This document shows, piece after piece, positions 51,147 to 59,589 of a stretch of DNA of 64,000 nt. This DNA is from Bin95 sp965220855 (GTDB lineage: Bacteria; Pseudomonadota; Alphaproteobacteria; Bin95): positions 2,418,001-2,482,000 of the forward strand of contig CBDCQY010000001.1 of assembly GCA_965220855.1 (NCBI GenBank). Reading direction: 5' to 3'. Position numbers and translations under genes: made by a program. The first letter of the stretch is position 1; each line of letters begins with the position of its first letter. Below the pieces are notes generated by a model that saw only the letters and a program-made list of their open reading frames with translations, was not told the DNA's origin and made no database searches.

Positions 51147-52376
51147 GTGATCGCGGCTCCGCTTCGCCTTCTGGCCGACAGCCCGTTTCGCCGCGCCTGG
51201 GCGGCGGGGGCGCTTGCCGGCGCGATGCGCTGGCTGGAGCTTCTGGCGGTGGCGCTGTTCGTGCATCGCGAGACCGAATCGGCGATGGCCGTGGCGCTAG
51301 CGGTGTTCCTGCGCCAGGCGCCGATGTTTCTGCTGGGCGCCTTCGCCGGCGTGCTCTCGGAGCGCGGCGACCGGCGGCGGATCCTGCTGGCCGGCTTCGT
51401 GGCGATGACGGCGGTCATGGGCCTGCTCTGCCTGCTGGCCTTTTCGGGCCGCCTCGCGGTTCATCATGTCGCCATCGGCGTCTTCTGCAGCGGTATCTTC
51501 TGGGCGCTCGACTTTCCGGTGCGGCGCACCATGCTGGGCGATCTGGCGGGACGGTCCGGCTTCGGCGCGGCCATGGCGCTCGACAGCTCCACCAGCAATC
51601 TCACCCGCATGATGGGGCCGGTGGCCGGCGGCCTGCTGATGGAGAGCCTCGGCATCGCCGGGGCCTATCTGGCGGGCGTCGCCTGCTTCGGCGCGGGCGC
51701 GCTGCTGCTGGCCTTCACGCCCTATCGGCGCGCCTCCGCCGCGGCTCCCGGCAAGAACCTGCTGGCCGATGTCCGGGAGGGTTTCGCCTATCTGCGGCAA
51801 GCCCCGCTCGTGCTCGGCGCGGTGCTGCTGACGGTGCTGATGAACCTGTTCGGCTTCCCCTATCTCAACATGCTGCCGGTCATCGGCCGGGAGGCGCTCG
51901 CCCTCGACGCGCTGGCGATCGGCTCGCTGATCTCGACCGAGGCGGCGACGGCCTTCCTCACCGCGCTGGTCATCGCCGCCTTCGTCCGGCCGCGGCATTT
52001 CCTCGCCCTCTATATCGGCGCGGGCGCGCTCTTTCTCGCCTGCATTCTCTGCTTCTCCTTCACCTCCGGCTATGGCGAGGCGGTGAGCGTGCTGCTGGTG
52101 AGCGGCGTCGGCTTTGCGGGCTTCGCGGCCATGCAGGGCGCGATAATCCTGGAGCATGCCGCCCCGGCGATGCGGGCGCGCGTCATGGGCGTCATGGCGG
52201 TGGCGATCGGCGCGGGCGGGCCGGTCGGCACGCTGCATGTCGGCTTCCTGGCGGATCTGTTCGGCGCTTCCTGGGCGGTGCGCATCATGGCGGCGGAGGG
52301 CCTGCTTTGCCTGGCGCTGATCCTGGCGGCGATTCCGGCGCTGCGGCCCTGGCGCGCGCCGGCCGACCGGCCATAG
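51147..52376 (+). CDS. MFS transporter (enterobactin exporter/EntS-like subgroup)
   Basis: A 409-residue major facilitator with about 11-12 helices. It resembles the EntS/MFS_3 exporters: SPFRRAWAAGALAG at the start, GVLSERGDRRRILLAG after the second helix, LDFPVRRTMLGDLAGR, and ALDSSTSNLTRMMGPVAGG in the central region. The start is GTG 51147 with no good Shine-Dalgarno, 51 bp after the tRNA terminator, so it must have its own promoter. Export substrate unknown. Confidence 0.85.
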   Translation: MIAAPLRLLADSPFRRAWAAGALAGAMRWLELLAVALFVHRETESAMAVALAVFLRQAPMFLLGAFAGVLSERGDRRRILLAGFVAMTAVMGLLCLLAFSGRLAVHHVAIGVFCSGIFWALDFPVRRTMLGDLAGRSGFGAAMALDSSTSNLTRMMGPVAGGLLMESLGIAGAYLAGVACFGAGALLLAFTPYRRASAAAPGKNLLADVREGFAYLRQAPLVLGAVLLTVLMNLFGFPYLNMLPVIGREALALDALAIGSLISTEAATAFLTALVIAAFVRPRHFLALYIGAGALFLACILCFSFTSGYGEAVSVLLVSGVGFAGFAAMQGAIILEHAAPAMRARVMGVMAVAIGAGGPVGTLHVGFLADLFGASWAVRIMAAEGLLCLALILAAIPALRPWRAPADRP

Positions 52377-52454
52377 GCGGCTTCCCCCGGCCGCACGGCC
52401 GGCGCAATATGCGATATAAGGTCTCTCGCTGCGCCAGAAGGACACGCGATTCCC

Positions 52455-53609
52455 ATGCACGCTCCGCTCCGCTTCGGCATCTTTCTCGCCCCGTTCCACG
52501 CCCTCGACGAGAACCCGACCGCCTGTCTCGACCGGGACATGGAGCTGATCGAGCATCTCGACCGGCTCGGCTATCACGAGGCCTGGGTCGGGGAGCATCA
52601 TTCCGGCGGCTTCGAGATCATCGCCTGTCCGGAGATGTTCATCGCCGCCGCGGCCGAGCGCACCCGGCATATCCGGCTCGGCACGGGCGTGGTCTCCCTG
52701 CCCTATCACCACCCCTTCCCGCTCGCCGACCGCATGGTGCAGCTGGACCATATGACGCGCGGGCGCTGCATGTTCGGCGTCGGGCCGGGGGCGCTCTCGG
52801 GCGACGCCTTCCGCATGGGCATCGACCCGCGCGACCAGCGGCGCATGATGAACGAGGCCATCGACGGGCTGATGCCGCTGCTCAGGGGCGAGCGCGTGTC
52901 GATGAAGACCGACTGGTTCGAGCTGCGCGAGGCGCAATTGCAGATGCCCGGCTATTCCTGGCCGCATATGGAGGTGGCGGTGGCCTGCTCGCGCTCGCCC
53001 GCCGGCGCGCTCGCCGCCGGGCGCCACGGGCTCGGCATGCTCTCCATCGGCGGCACCTCGGCCGAGGCGCTGGCCGCGCACGCCGCCAACTGGCAACTCT
53101 GCGAGCAGACCGCCGCCGAGCACGGACAGCAGGTCGATCGCCGCAACTGGCGCGTCGTCACGCTCGCCCATATCGCCGAGACGCGCGAGGAGGCGCGGCG
53201 CAATGTCGCTTTCGGGCTGGAGAAATGGGCGCGCTACTTCCGCGAGATCGCGACCTTCCCGATCGTGCCGCCGGAGATCGACGACCCGCTCGCCTATCTC
53301 ACCGAAAACCGCATGGCGGTGATCGGCACGCCCGACGACATGATCGAGCATATCGAGCGCCTGCTGGAAGGCTCGGGCGGCTTCGGCGCTTTCCTGGAGC
53401 TGGCGCACAACTGGGCCGACTTCCCGGCGACGAAGCGCCATTTCGAGCTGGTGCAGCGCTATGTGATGCCGCATTTCCACCGCGCGAACGCGCTCAGGCA
53501 GGAGTCCTACGACTACAGCCACGCCAACCGCGATCTGTTCGTCGGCAGCGCCACGGAAGCCGTCGCCGCCGAAATAGCCCGCCAACAGGCCCGCAACGCG
53601 GCGGACTGA
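52455..53609 (+). CDS. LLM-class flavin-dependent monooxygenase
   Basis: A 384-residue bacterial-luciferase-like TIM-barrel enzyme that uses FMNH2 and O2. GYHEAWVGEHHSGGFEIIACPE, TRHIRLGTGVVSLPYHHPF, and QLDHMTRGRCMFGVGPGALSGD are the flavin/substrate signatures of the limonene-monooxygenase-like/alkanal subgroup. The substrate is unknown, and a flavin reductase partner is not adjacent. It stands 78 bp after the MFS gene, possibly co-transcribed. Confidence 0.92.
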   Translation: MHAPLRFGIFLAPFHALDENPTACLDRDMELIEHLDRLGYHEAWVGEHHSGGFEIIACPEMFIAAAAERTRHIRLGTGVVSLPYHHPFPLADRMVQLDHMTRGRCMFGVGPGALSGDAFRMGIDPRDQRRMMNEAIDGLMPLLRGERVSMKTDWFELREAQLQMPGYSWPHMEVAVACSRSPAGALAAGRHGLGMLSIGGTSAEALAAHAANWQLCEQTAAEHGQQVDRRNWRVVTLAHIAETREEARRNVAFGLEKWARYFREIATFPIVPPEIDDPLAYLTENRMAVIGTPDDMIEHIERLLEGSGGFGAFLELAHNWADFPATKRHFELVQRYVMPHFHRANALRQESYDYSHANRDLFVGSATEAVAAEIARQQARNAAD

Positions 53610-54023
53610 GGCGGTGGCGCTTTCGACCGAAGCGCTGGTCGAGACCGTTGCGGAACTGGCCCGGGGACCGCGAGCGCAAAAACGCCGAGGATGGTCTGGC
53701 GCGCCGCCAAGAGGCGCCATCGTTGCCGAAATCGGTGTTCTGGACAAAGCAAACTCGATTTCTTCGACCGGATTCTCGATTCCGCAGCTGGTGACGCGTC
53801 GCTCGCGCAGATTGCGCGCGAGCCTGCATTTCTCACGAGTGCACGGATGAGAGGCGATTTGCGGGCTTTTGGACTGTTTTGGCGGCTTGGATTGGTTTTT
53901 CGTTAGGTGAGGACAGGGGTAACCGATTGCGCCTGAGACGCGGGGCAGGTCGGGGCAGGTTTTCTGTTGTTGACGAGAGGGTGGTGTTGGGGCCTTGGGC
54001 TCGGGTCAGCGGTATGATCGACG
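53610..54023 (+). other. Gene-poor region of about 410 bp with decayed coding remnants
   Basis: No intact gene is recognised. A GTG-initiated frame at 53614 starts in a protein-like way (EALVETVAELARG, then IVAEIGVLDKAN). The plausible continuation, LDFFDRILDSAAGD and SLAQIAREPAFLTSAR, is in a different frame around 53750-53850, so a short frameshifted gene is possible. The last 100 bp before the transposase remnant has lower coding character. No family could be assigned. Confidence 0.4.
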
Positions 54024-54822
54024 GTGCGCTTGGCCGAAGACGTCGGCATAGGCACAGGCGGAGGCTATGGCGATGTGGATGCGCCTTGTGCTGTGCCAGA
54101 CCGGGCGGCGCATGGCGAGCGGTCGCCGGACCGGATCACCCATCCCAACGGCTACCGCGAGCGCTCGTGGCGCACGCGCGCCGGCACGGTGGCGTTGAAG
54201 ATCCCGAAGCTGCGCAAAGGGAGCGACTTCCCCGGCTTGCTGGAACCCCGTCGGACAGCCGAGAAGGCGCTCACGGCAGTGATCCAGGAGGCCTATATCA
54301 AGGGCGTATCGACCCGCTTGGTCGATGACCTGGTGCAGGCCATGGGGATGAGCGGCATCTCCCGGAGCCAGGTCTGTGCGGCGAGATCGGCGACAAGGTC
54401 CCCGGCGAGTAGGGCGGCGGGTCGTGTCCGCCTTCGTCGCCACCGCCTTCGCCCAGGACGACGCCGGCGCGGCAAGCGCCCAGTGGCGCCTGGTCGCCGA
54501 GCAGCTACAGGACCAAGGCGCCCAAGCTTGCCGCCATCATGGACGAGGCCGAGCACGACGTCCTCGCTTACATGACCTTCCCCAAGGAGCATCGCAGCAA
54601 GCTCCACTCCACTACCCCGTCGAGCATCTCCATGCCGAAATCAAGCGGCGAACACGCGTCGTCGGCATCTTCCCCAACGAAAACGCCATCACACGACCGA
54701 TCGGCGCCGTCCTCCTCGAACAGAACGATGAGTGGGCCGTCGCAAGGAGATACATGACACTGGAATCCATCGCGCCTGTGAGCCAAAATCTCACCGGCAA
54801 GCTGCCCGCTATGGCAGCCTGA
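54024..54822 (+). pseudogene. IS256-family (mutator) transposase remnant
   Basis: Three frames together give recognisable IS256-type transposase blocks: YRERSWRTRAGTVALKIPKL, LLEPRRTAEKALTAVIQEAY and LVDDLVQAMGMSGISRSQV (first frame), FVATAFAQDDAGAASAQWR (second), KLAAIMDEAEHDVLAYMTF (third), and EIKRRTRVVGIFPNE to YMTLESIAP (second again). The region carrying most of the DDE core, roughly 120 codons between the SQV and FVATAF blocks, is deleted, and there are at least three frameshifts. The element cannot transpose. Its right end probably lies near 54893, where sequence resembles the common IS256 terminus. Confidence 0.88.
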
Positions 54823-54927
54823 GCGTTCCGGCCCAAACCGCCGGAGACCGCAACCGACGCCAGGCTCCTGCATCACGCCAGCGGACGCGATCCAGTCGCG
54901 CCTTCAGAAACCCCGGGAGCGCCTCCC

Positions 54928-55887
54928 ATGCCGCTGCTCGACCCCAGCCCGACCTACAAGCCGTTCCGCTATCCCTGGGCCTATGAGGCCTGGCTCACGC
55001 AGCAGCGCATCCACTGGCTGCCGGAGGAGGTGCCGCTCTCCGACGATGTGGCCGACTGGCGCCGCGCGCTCACGCCGGGCGAGCGCAACCTGCTGACGCA
55101 GATCTTCCGCTTCTTCACCCAGGCCGATGTCGAGGTGAACAATTGCTACATGAAGCATTACGCCCGCGTCTTCGAGCCGACCGAGGTGCAGATGATGCTG
55201 GCGGCCTTCTCGAACATCGAAACCGTGCATATCGCCGCCTACAGCCACTTGCTGGACACGGTCGGGATGCCGGAGGTCGAATATTCCGCCTTTCTGCGCT
55301 ACCGCGAGATGCGCGACAAATATGACTATATGCGCCGTTTCGGCTCCGACAGCAGGGAGGACATCGCGCGCACGCTGGCGGTGTTCGGCGCTTTCACCGA
55401 GGGCGTGCAGCTGTTCGCGAGCTTCGCGATCCTGCTGAACTTCCCGCGTTTCGGCAAGATGAAGGGCATGGGCCAGATCGTGGCCTGGTCGGCGCGCGAC
55501 GAGACGCTGCACACCGAGAACGCCATCCGCCTGTTCCGCACCTTCGTGGAGGAATATCCCGAAGTGTGGACCGAGGCGCTCCGCCGCGACCTGGCGGAAG
55601 CCTGCCGGACCGTGATCGGCCATGAGGACGCCTTCATCGATCTCGCCTTCGAGCAGGGCGGCGTCGAGGGCCTGGAGGCGGGCGAGGTGAAGGCCTATAT
55701 CCGCTACATCGCCGACCGGCGGCTGGAGCAGCTGGGCCTGGCGCCGCTCTACGACGCGCGCCAGAACCCGCTGCCCTGGATGGACGAGATGCTGAACGGC
55801 GTCGAGCACGCCAACTTCTTCGAAAACCGCGCCACCGAATATGCCCGCGCGGCGACGCGCGGCAGCTGGGACGAAGCCTTCGCCTGA
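54928..55887 (+). CDS. nrdB: Class I ribonucleotide reductase subunit beta
   Basis: A 319-residue R2 protein that houses the diiron-tyrosyl radical. Metal ligands and radical site are visible: D67 in FFTQADVEV, E98 and H101 in NIETVHIAAY with Tyr105, E158 in AFTEGVQLF, and E192/H195 in SARDETLHTE. Tyr105 argues for a normal tyrosyl-radical class Ia type rather than the Tyr-less Ic type. The long N-terminal extension of enteric NrdB is absent. nrdA is not in the window. ATG 54928 has GGGAG upstream, close after the IS remnant, so the remnant may have brought or replaced its promoter. Confidence 0.96.
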   Translation: MPLLDPSPTYKPFRYPWAYEAWLTQQRIHWLPEEVPLSDDVADWRRALTPGERNLLTQIFRFFTQADVEVNNCYMKHYARVFEPTEVQMMLAAFSNIETVHIAAYSHLLDTVGMPEVEYSAFLRYREMRDKYDYMRRFGSDSREDIARTLAVFGAFTEGVQLFASFAILLNFPRFGKMKGMGQIVAWSARDETLHTENAIRLFRTFVEEYPEVWTEALRRDLAEACRTVIGHEDAFIDLAFEQGGVEGLEAGEVKAYIRYIADRRLEQLGLAPLYDARQNPLPWMDEMLNGVEHANFFENRATEYARAATRGSWDEAFA

Positions 55888-55948
55888 ACGGCCGCGCCCC
55901 ACAAACGCTACGCCCCCTTTCCGCAGCAGCTGCAAGTCCGACGGAGTG

Positions 55949-56653
55949 TCAACCGCCGAGGAACATGCGGGCGGTTTCGGGGTCCTGGAGCAGGTCGGCG
56001 CTCGGGCCCTCGTGGCGGTTGCGGCCGTCCACCAGCACATAGCCGCGATGCGAGACCGCGAGCGCCCGCCTCGCGTTCTGCTCCACCATCAGCACCGGCG
56101 TGCCGGCGGCGTTGATGCGCTGCACCAGCCGGAAGATCTCCTCGGCATAGGCGGGACTGAGGCCCGCAGTCGGCTCGTCCAGCAGCAGCACCTCCGGCTC
56201 CGGCATCAGCGCGCGGCCGATGGCCACCATCTGGCGCTGGCCGCCGGAGAGCAGGCCGGCCGCCTGCCGGCGCCGCTCGCGCAATTGCGGAAACAGCCGC
56301 CAGATGCGCTCGAAGCGCCGGCCGAGCGGCCCCCGGACCAGGAACGCGCCCATCTCCAGATTTTCCTCCACCGAGAGATTGGGGAACACATTGTCGGTCT
56401 GCGGGGCCATGGCGACGCCGAGCGCGACGATCCGCTCGGCGGGCAGACGCGCGATGTCGCGCCCGCGCAGCAGCACCTGCCCGCCATGCAATTGCGCCAG
56501 GCCGAAAACGGCCTTCATCGCCGTGGATTTGCCGGCGCCGTTCGGCCCGATGACGGTCACGATCTCGCCTTCCGCCAGATCGAGCGAGACGCCATGCAGG
56601 ACGGGCGCGTCGCCATAGCCCGCCACGATATCGCGAAGCGCGAGGACGCTCAT
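55949..56653 (-). CDS. livF: Branched-chain amino-acid-type ABC transporter ATPase LivF
   Basis: A 234-residue ABC ATPase of the LivF family. Walker A IGPNGAGKSTAM, Q-loop in MAPQTDNVFPNLSVEENL, signature LLSGGQRQMVAIGRAL, Walker B VLLLDEPTAGLSP and the H-loop position in MVEQNARRAL, where Gln/Asn replace the His as is usual in LivF. It forms a heterodimer with LivG. No permease (LivH/LivM) or binding protein gene is visible here, so the transporter is split or the rest lies elsewhere. Start overlaps the livG stop (ATGA). Confidence 0.93.
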   Translation of the reverse strand: MSVLALRDIVAGYGDAPVLHGVSLDLAEGEIVTVIGPNGAGKSTAMKAVFGLAQLHGGQVLLRGRDIARLPAERIVALGVAMAPQTDNVFPNLSVEENLEMGAFLVRGPLGRRFERIWRLFPQLRERRRQAAGLLSGGQRQMVAIGRALMPEPEVLLLDEPTAGLSPAYAEEIFRLVQRINAAGTPVLMVEQNARRALAVSHRGYVLVDGRNRHEGPSADLLQDPETARMFLGG

Positions 56654-57453
56654 CCGCCCGCCGCCGCGCCCTGGCCGAGATAGGCCTCCAGCACCGCCGG
56701 GTCGCGCCGGATGTCCGCCATCGGCCCGCGCGCCAGCACCTGTCCGGCGGCCATCACCACCACGGGATCGCAGAGCCGGGCGATCAGGTCCATATTGTGC
56801 TCGACGATGCAGAAGGTGACGCCGCGCTCGCGGTTGAGATGCACGATCTTGTCGCCGAGCTCGGCCAGCAGGGTCGGGTTGACGCCGGCCCCCGGCTCGT
56901 CCAGCAGCATCGTGCGCGCGCCGGACATCATGGCCCGGCCGAGCTCCAGCAGCTTCTTCTGACCGCCGGAGAGCGCGCCGGCCGGCGCGTCGCGCACGGC
57001 CGCGAGGCCGAGAAAGCCCAGCGTCTCCAGGGACTCGGCGCGGACCTCGGCTTCCCGCCGGGCCACCCTGCCCGGCTGCAGCCAGGTGCGCAGCAGCATC
57101 TCGCCGTCCTGCCCGGCGGGCACCGCCATCAGGTTCTCCAGCGCCGTCAGGCGCTGGAACTCGTGCGGGATCTGGAAGGTGCGCACCAGGCCCTGGCGGA
57201 AGAGCAGATGCGGCGGGCGGCCCGTTATATCGTCGCCCTCCAGCAGCACCCGGCCGCCATCCGGCTTCAGAAAGCCGGTCACCAGGCCGAAAAGCGTGGT
57301 CTTGCCGGCGCCGTTCGGCCCGATCAGGCCGGTTATCGAGCCGCGCGCGATCTCGAAACTGCAGCCATCGACCGCCGGCAGGCTGCCGAAGCTCTTGCGA
57401 AGCCCGCAAATCTCGAGCGCCGGCGGCTCCCCTTCGGATGCGGCGGGGCGCAT
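56650..57453 (-). CDS. livG: Branched-chain amino-acid-type ABC transporter ATPase LivG
   Basis: A 267-residue LivG-type ATPase with Walker A IGPNGAGKTTLF, the LivG-specific RTFQIPHEFQRLTALENL, signature ALSGGQKKLLELGRAMM, Walker B MLLDEPGAGVNP and H-loop VEHNMDLI. It should energise import of amino acids, urea or similar amides together with LivF. ATG 57453 follows the STAS gene stop by only 11 bp. Its placement behind Amt, P-II and STAS genes suggests nitrogen-responsive expression. Confidence 0.93.
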   Translation of the reverse strand: MRPAASEGEPPALEICGLRKSFGSLPAVDGCSFEIARGSITGLIGPNGAGKTTLFGLVTGFLKPDGGRVLLEGDDITGRPPHLLFRQGLVRTFQIPHEFQRLTALENLMAVPAGQDGEMLLRTWLQPGRVARREAEVRAESLETLGFLGLAAVRDAPAGALSGGQKKLLELGRAMMSGARTMLLDEPGAGVNPTLLAELGDKIVHLNRERGVTFCIVEHNMDLIARLCDPVVVMAAGQVLARGPMADIRRDPAVLEAYLGQGAAAGG

Positions 57454-57464
57454 TCCGGCCGGGC

Positions 57465-57803
57465 TCAGCTCCCGAGCGCGCCCAGCGCTTCGGCCTCGGA
57501 GGCGTGCAGCTGGAAAATCTTGTCGAAGCCGGCAATTTCGACCACATCCCGGATCGGATCCGGAAGCGCACAGAGTGCGAAGGCGCAGTCGCGCTGCCAC
57601 AGGCCCTTGGCCACGACCAGGATCGCGCGCAGGCCGGCGCTGCTGATGTAGGAAAGCTGCGACATATTCAGGATCACGGCCCGGTCGCCCGCGTCGATCG
57701 CGGCCTTCATGCTGTTTTCGAACTCGCGGGCGGTGCCGCTGTCGATCCGCCCCTCGGCGGCCGCGAGCAAGGTCTGTCCCCGTCTCTCGACCCTCACTTC
57801 CAT
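57465..57803 (-). CDS. STAS-domain protein (anti-sigma factor antagonist-like)
   Basis: A 112-residue single STAS domain: VRVERRGQTLLAAAEGRID, AVILNMSQLSYISSAGLRAI, with the Ser-Ser of YISSAG (S54/S55) at the usual phosphorylation position. Such proteins bind anti-sigma kinases or serve as partners of transport regulators. No kinase or phosphatase is adjacent. It lies 43 bp after the P-II gene and 11 bp before livG, so it is part of the nitrogen-transport operon, which is an uncommon location for this family. Confidence 0.9.
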   Translation of the reverse strand: MEVRVERRGQTLLAAAEGRIDSGTAREFENSMKAAIDAGDRAVILNMSQLSYISSAGLRAILVVAKGLWQRDCAFALCALPDPIRDVVEIAGFDKIFQLHASEAEALGALGS

Positions 57804-57846
57804 CTTTCCGGTCTCCGCTCTGTTCGCCCGGTTGCGGGCGATATGA

Positions 57847-58182
57847 TTACGCGTTTTCGTCGATCGCCCCGGAATGGATCCGCATGGCGCTCAGCATCTC
57901 GCAGACGAAGATGGCGCCGTCTCCGGGGCTGCCGGTTCCCGCCGTCTCGCGGATGATCTCCACCGTCTGCTCCGCCAGCTCGTCGCCGACCATGGCCTCC
58001 ACCTCCACCATCGGCATGAAGGCGACGGCATATTGCCGGCCGCGATGGATCTCGGCGTGGCTCATCTGCGGGTCGAACGCCTTGACCTCGCCGGCTGTCA
58101 GCCCGGCCACGCCGATCTTGGCCAGCGCCGCGTGAACGGCGTCCAGCTTGTGCGGCTTGATCACCGCCTTGATGAGCTTCAT
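57847..58182 (-). CDS. Divergent P-II family nitrogen regulator
   Basis: A 111-residue P-II protein that aligns without gaps to canonical GlnB/GlnK up to residue 105. It keeps Q39, H42, E44, Y51 (the uridylylation Tyr), F55, P57, the GDG at 87-89 and R101. It differs at functional positions: G37D, R38P, K40M, Y46H, A49R, E50Q, K58M, K85S, K90A and R103H. K58 contacts 2-oxoglutarate and K90/R103 the ATP phosphates in canonical P-II proteins, so ligand sensing is probably altered. A strong AAGGAGGG precedes ATG 58182. It lies 46 bp after amtB, its likely target. Confidence 0.9.
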   Translation of the reverse strand: MKLIKAVIKPHKLDAVHAALAKIGVAGLTAGEVKAFDPQMSHAEIHRGRQYAVAFMPMVEVEAMVGDELAEQTVEIIRETAGTGSPGDGAIFVCEMLSAMRIHSGAIDENA

Positions 58183-58228
58183 GGGGTTCGCCCTCCTTTC
58201 CCGCCTTTGCGCGGCGGCTCCCGCGTCG

Positions 58229-59515
58229 CTACAGGTCGTAGCCCCGCTCGCCATGCGCGGCGAGATCGAGGCCGACCAACTCGTCCTCCTCGTCCACCCG
58301 CAGGCCGTCGGTCAGCAGAGCCGCGATCTTGACGATCGCGAAGGTAATCGCCAGCGACCAGACGGCAACGGCCGCCAGTCCCAGCAGCTGCGCGCCCAGC
58401 TGGCTGCCGACGCTCACGCCCTCGGCCAGGCCGAGACCGCCGAAGGCGCCGGTCGCCAGCACCGCCACCAGCAGCGTGCCGGCGATACCGCCGACGCCAT
58501 GCACGGCGAAGACGTCGAGCGAGTCGTCGATCTTCCAGTTCTGCTTCACCAATTCGGTGGCGTAGAAGCAGACCGCGCCGGCGACCGCGCCCAGGATCAG
58601 CGCACCGACCGGCCCGACGAAGCCCGAGGCGGGCGTCACCGTCGCAAGGCCGGCGATCACGCCGGTGACGGCGCCGACCAGCGAGGCCTTGCCGAATTTC
58701 AACCATTCGATCGCCGACCAGACGATCGCCGCCGTGGCCGCCGCGATATGGGTGACGGCGATCGCCATGCCGGCCGCCCCGTCGGCCGCCAGCGCGCTGC
58801 CGCCATTGAAACCGAACCAGCCGACCCACAGCATGGCCGCGCCGGCGGCGGTCATGCCGGGATTGTGCGGCGGCATCACCATGTCCGGGAAGCCGCGCCG
58901 GGCGCCCAGCATCCGGGCGATCACCAGCGCGGAGACGCCGGCGCTGGCGTGGACGACCAGCCCGCCGGCGAAGTCCATCACCCCCTGCTCCGCCAGCCAG
59001 CCGCCGCCCCAGATCCAGTGGCAGACCGGCGCATAGACCAGCAGCAGCCACAGGCCGCTCACCACCAGCACGGCCGCGAAGCCGATGCGCTCCACATAGG
59101 CGCCGACGATCAGCGCCGGCGTGATGACCGCGAAGGTCATCTGGAAGACGGCGAACACGATTTCGGGAATGCTGCCGAAGAGCGTGTCCGTGCCGATCCC
59201 CATGAAGAACGCCTTGCCGAGCCCGCCGACGACGCCGCCCACGCTCTCGCCGAAGGCGAGGCTGTAGCCGACCGCCAGCCAGAGCACGCTGGCGACGCAG
59301 GCGACCCCGAAGCAGTGCATGATGACCGACAGCACCGCCTGGGAGCGCACCAGGCCGGCATAGAAGAGCGCCAGCCCCGGCAGGGTCATCAGCAGCACCA
59401 GCGCGCTCGCGGCGATGATCCAGGCGGTGTCGCCGGCGTTCGGCCCGGCGTCGGCGGCCATGGCCGGCAGCGGCGCCGCCAGCATCGCGCATCCAAGAGC
59501 AAGCGCCCGCACCAT
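58229..59515 (-). CDS. amtB: Ammonium transporter Amt
   Basis: A 428-residue Amt/MEP/Rh channel with an N-terminal signal peptide (VRALALGCAMLAAPLPAMA) and 11 helices. The pore twin histidines are in GLVVHASAGVSAL and VFAVHGVGGIAG; VFQMTFAVITPALI contains the Phe gate, and the C-terminal tail with GLRVDEEDELVGLDLA is the P-II-binding segment. GGGGGAGG precedes ATG 59515. It is first in the amtB-P-II-STAS-livG-livF run. The order (amtB before P-II) is the reverse of the usual glnK-amtB. Confidence 0.96.
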   Translation of the reverse strand: MVRALALGCAMLAAPLPAMAADAGPNAGDTAWIIAASALVLLMTLPGLALFYAGLVRSQAVLSVIMHCFGVACVASVLWLAVGYSLAFGESVGGVVGGLGKAFFMGIGTDTLFGSIPEIVFAVFQMTFAVITPALIVGAYVERIGFAAVLVVSGLWLLLVYAPVCHWIWGGGWLAEQGVMDFAGGLVVHASAGVSALVIARMLGARRGFPDMVMPPHNPGMTAAGAAMLWVGWFGFNGGSALAADGAAGMAIAVTHIAAATAAIVWSAIEWLKFGKASLVGAVTGVIAGLATVTPASGFVGPVGALILGAVAGAVCFYATELVKQNWKIDDSLDVFAVHGVGGIAGTLLVAVLATGAFGGLGLAEGVSVGSQLGAQLLGLAAVAVWSLAITFAIVKIAALLTDGLRVDEEDELVGLDLAAHGERGYDL

Positions 59516-59589
59516 GTCCGACCTCCCCCTCAGCACCCGGCAGGCGTCCATCCGACCACCGCGCCGCACAAAAGGCAAGTCCTGGGCGG

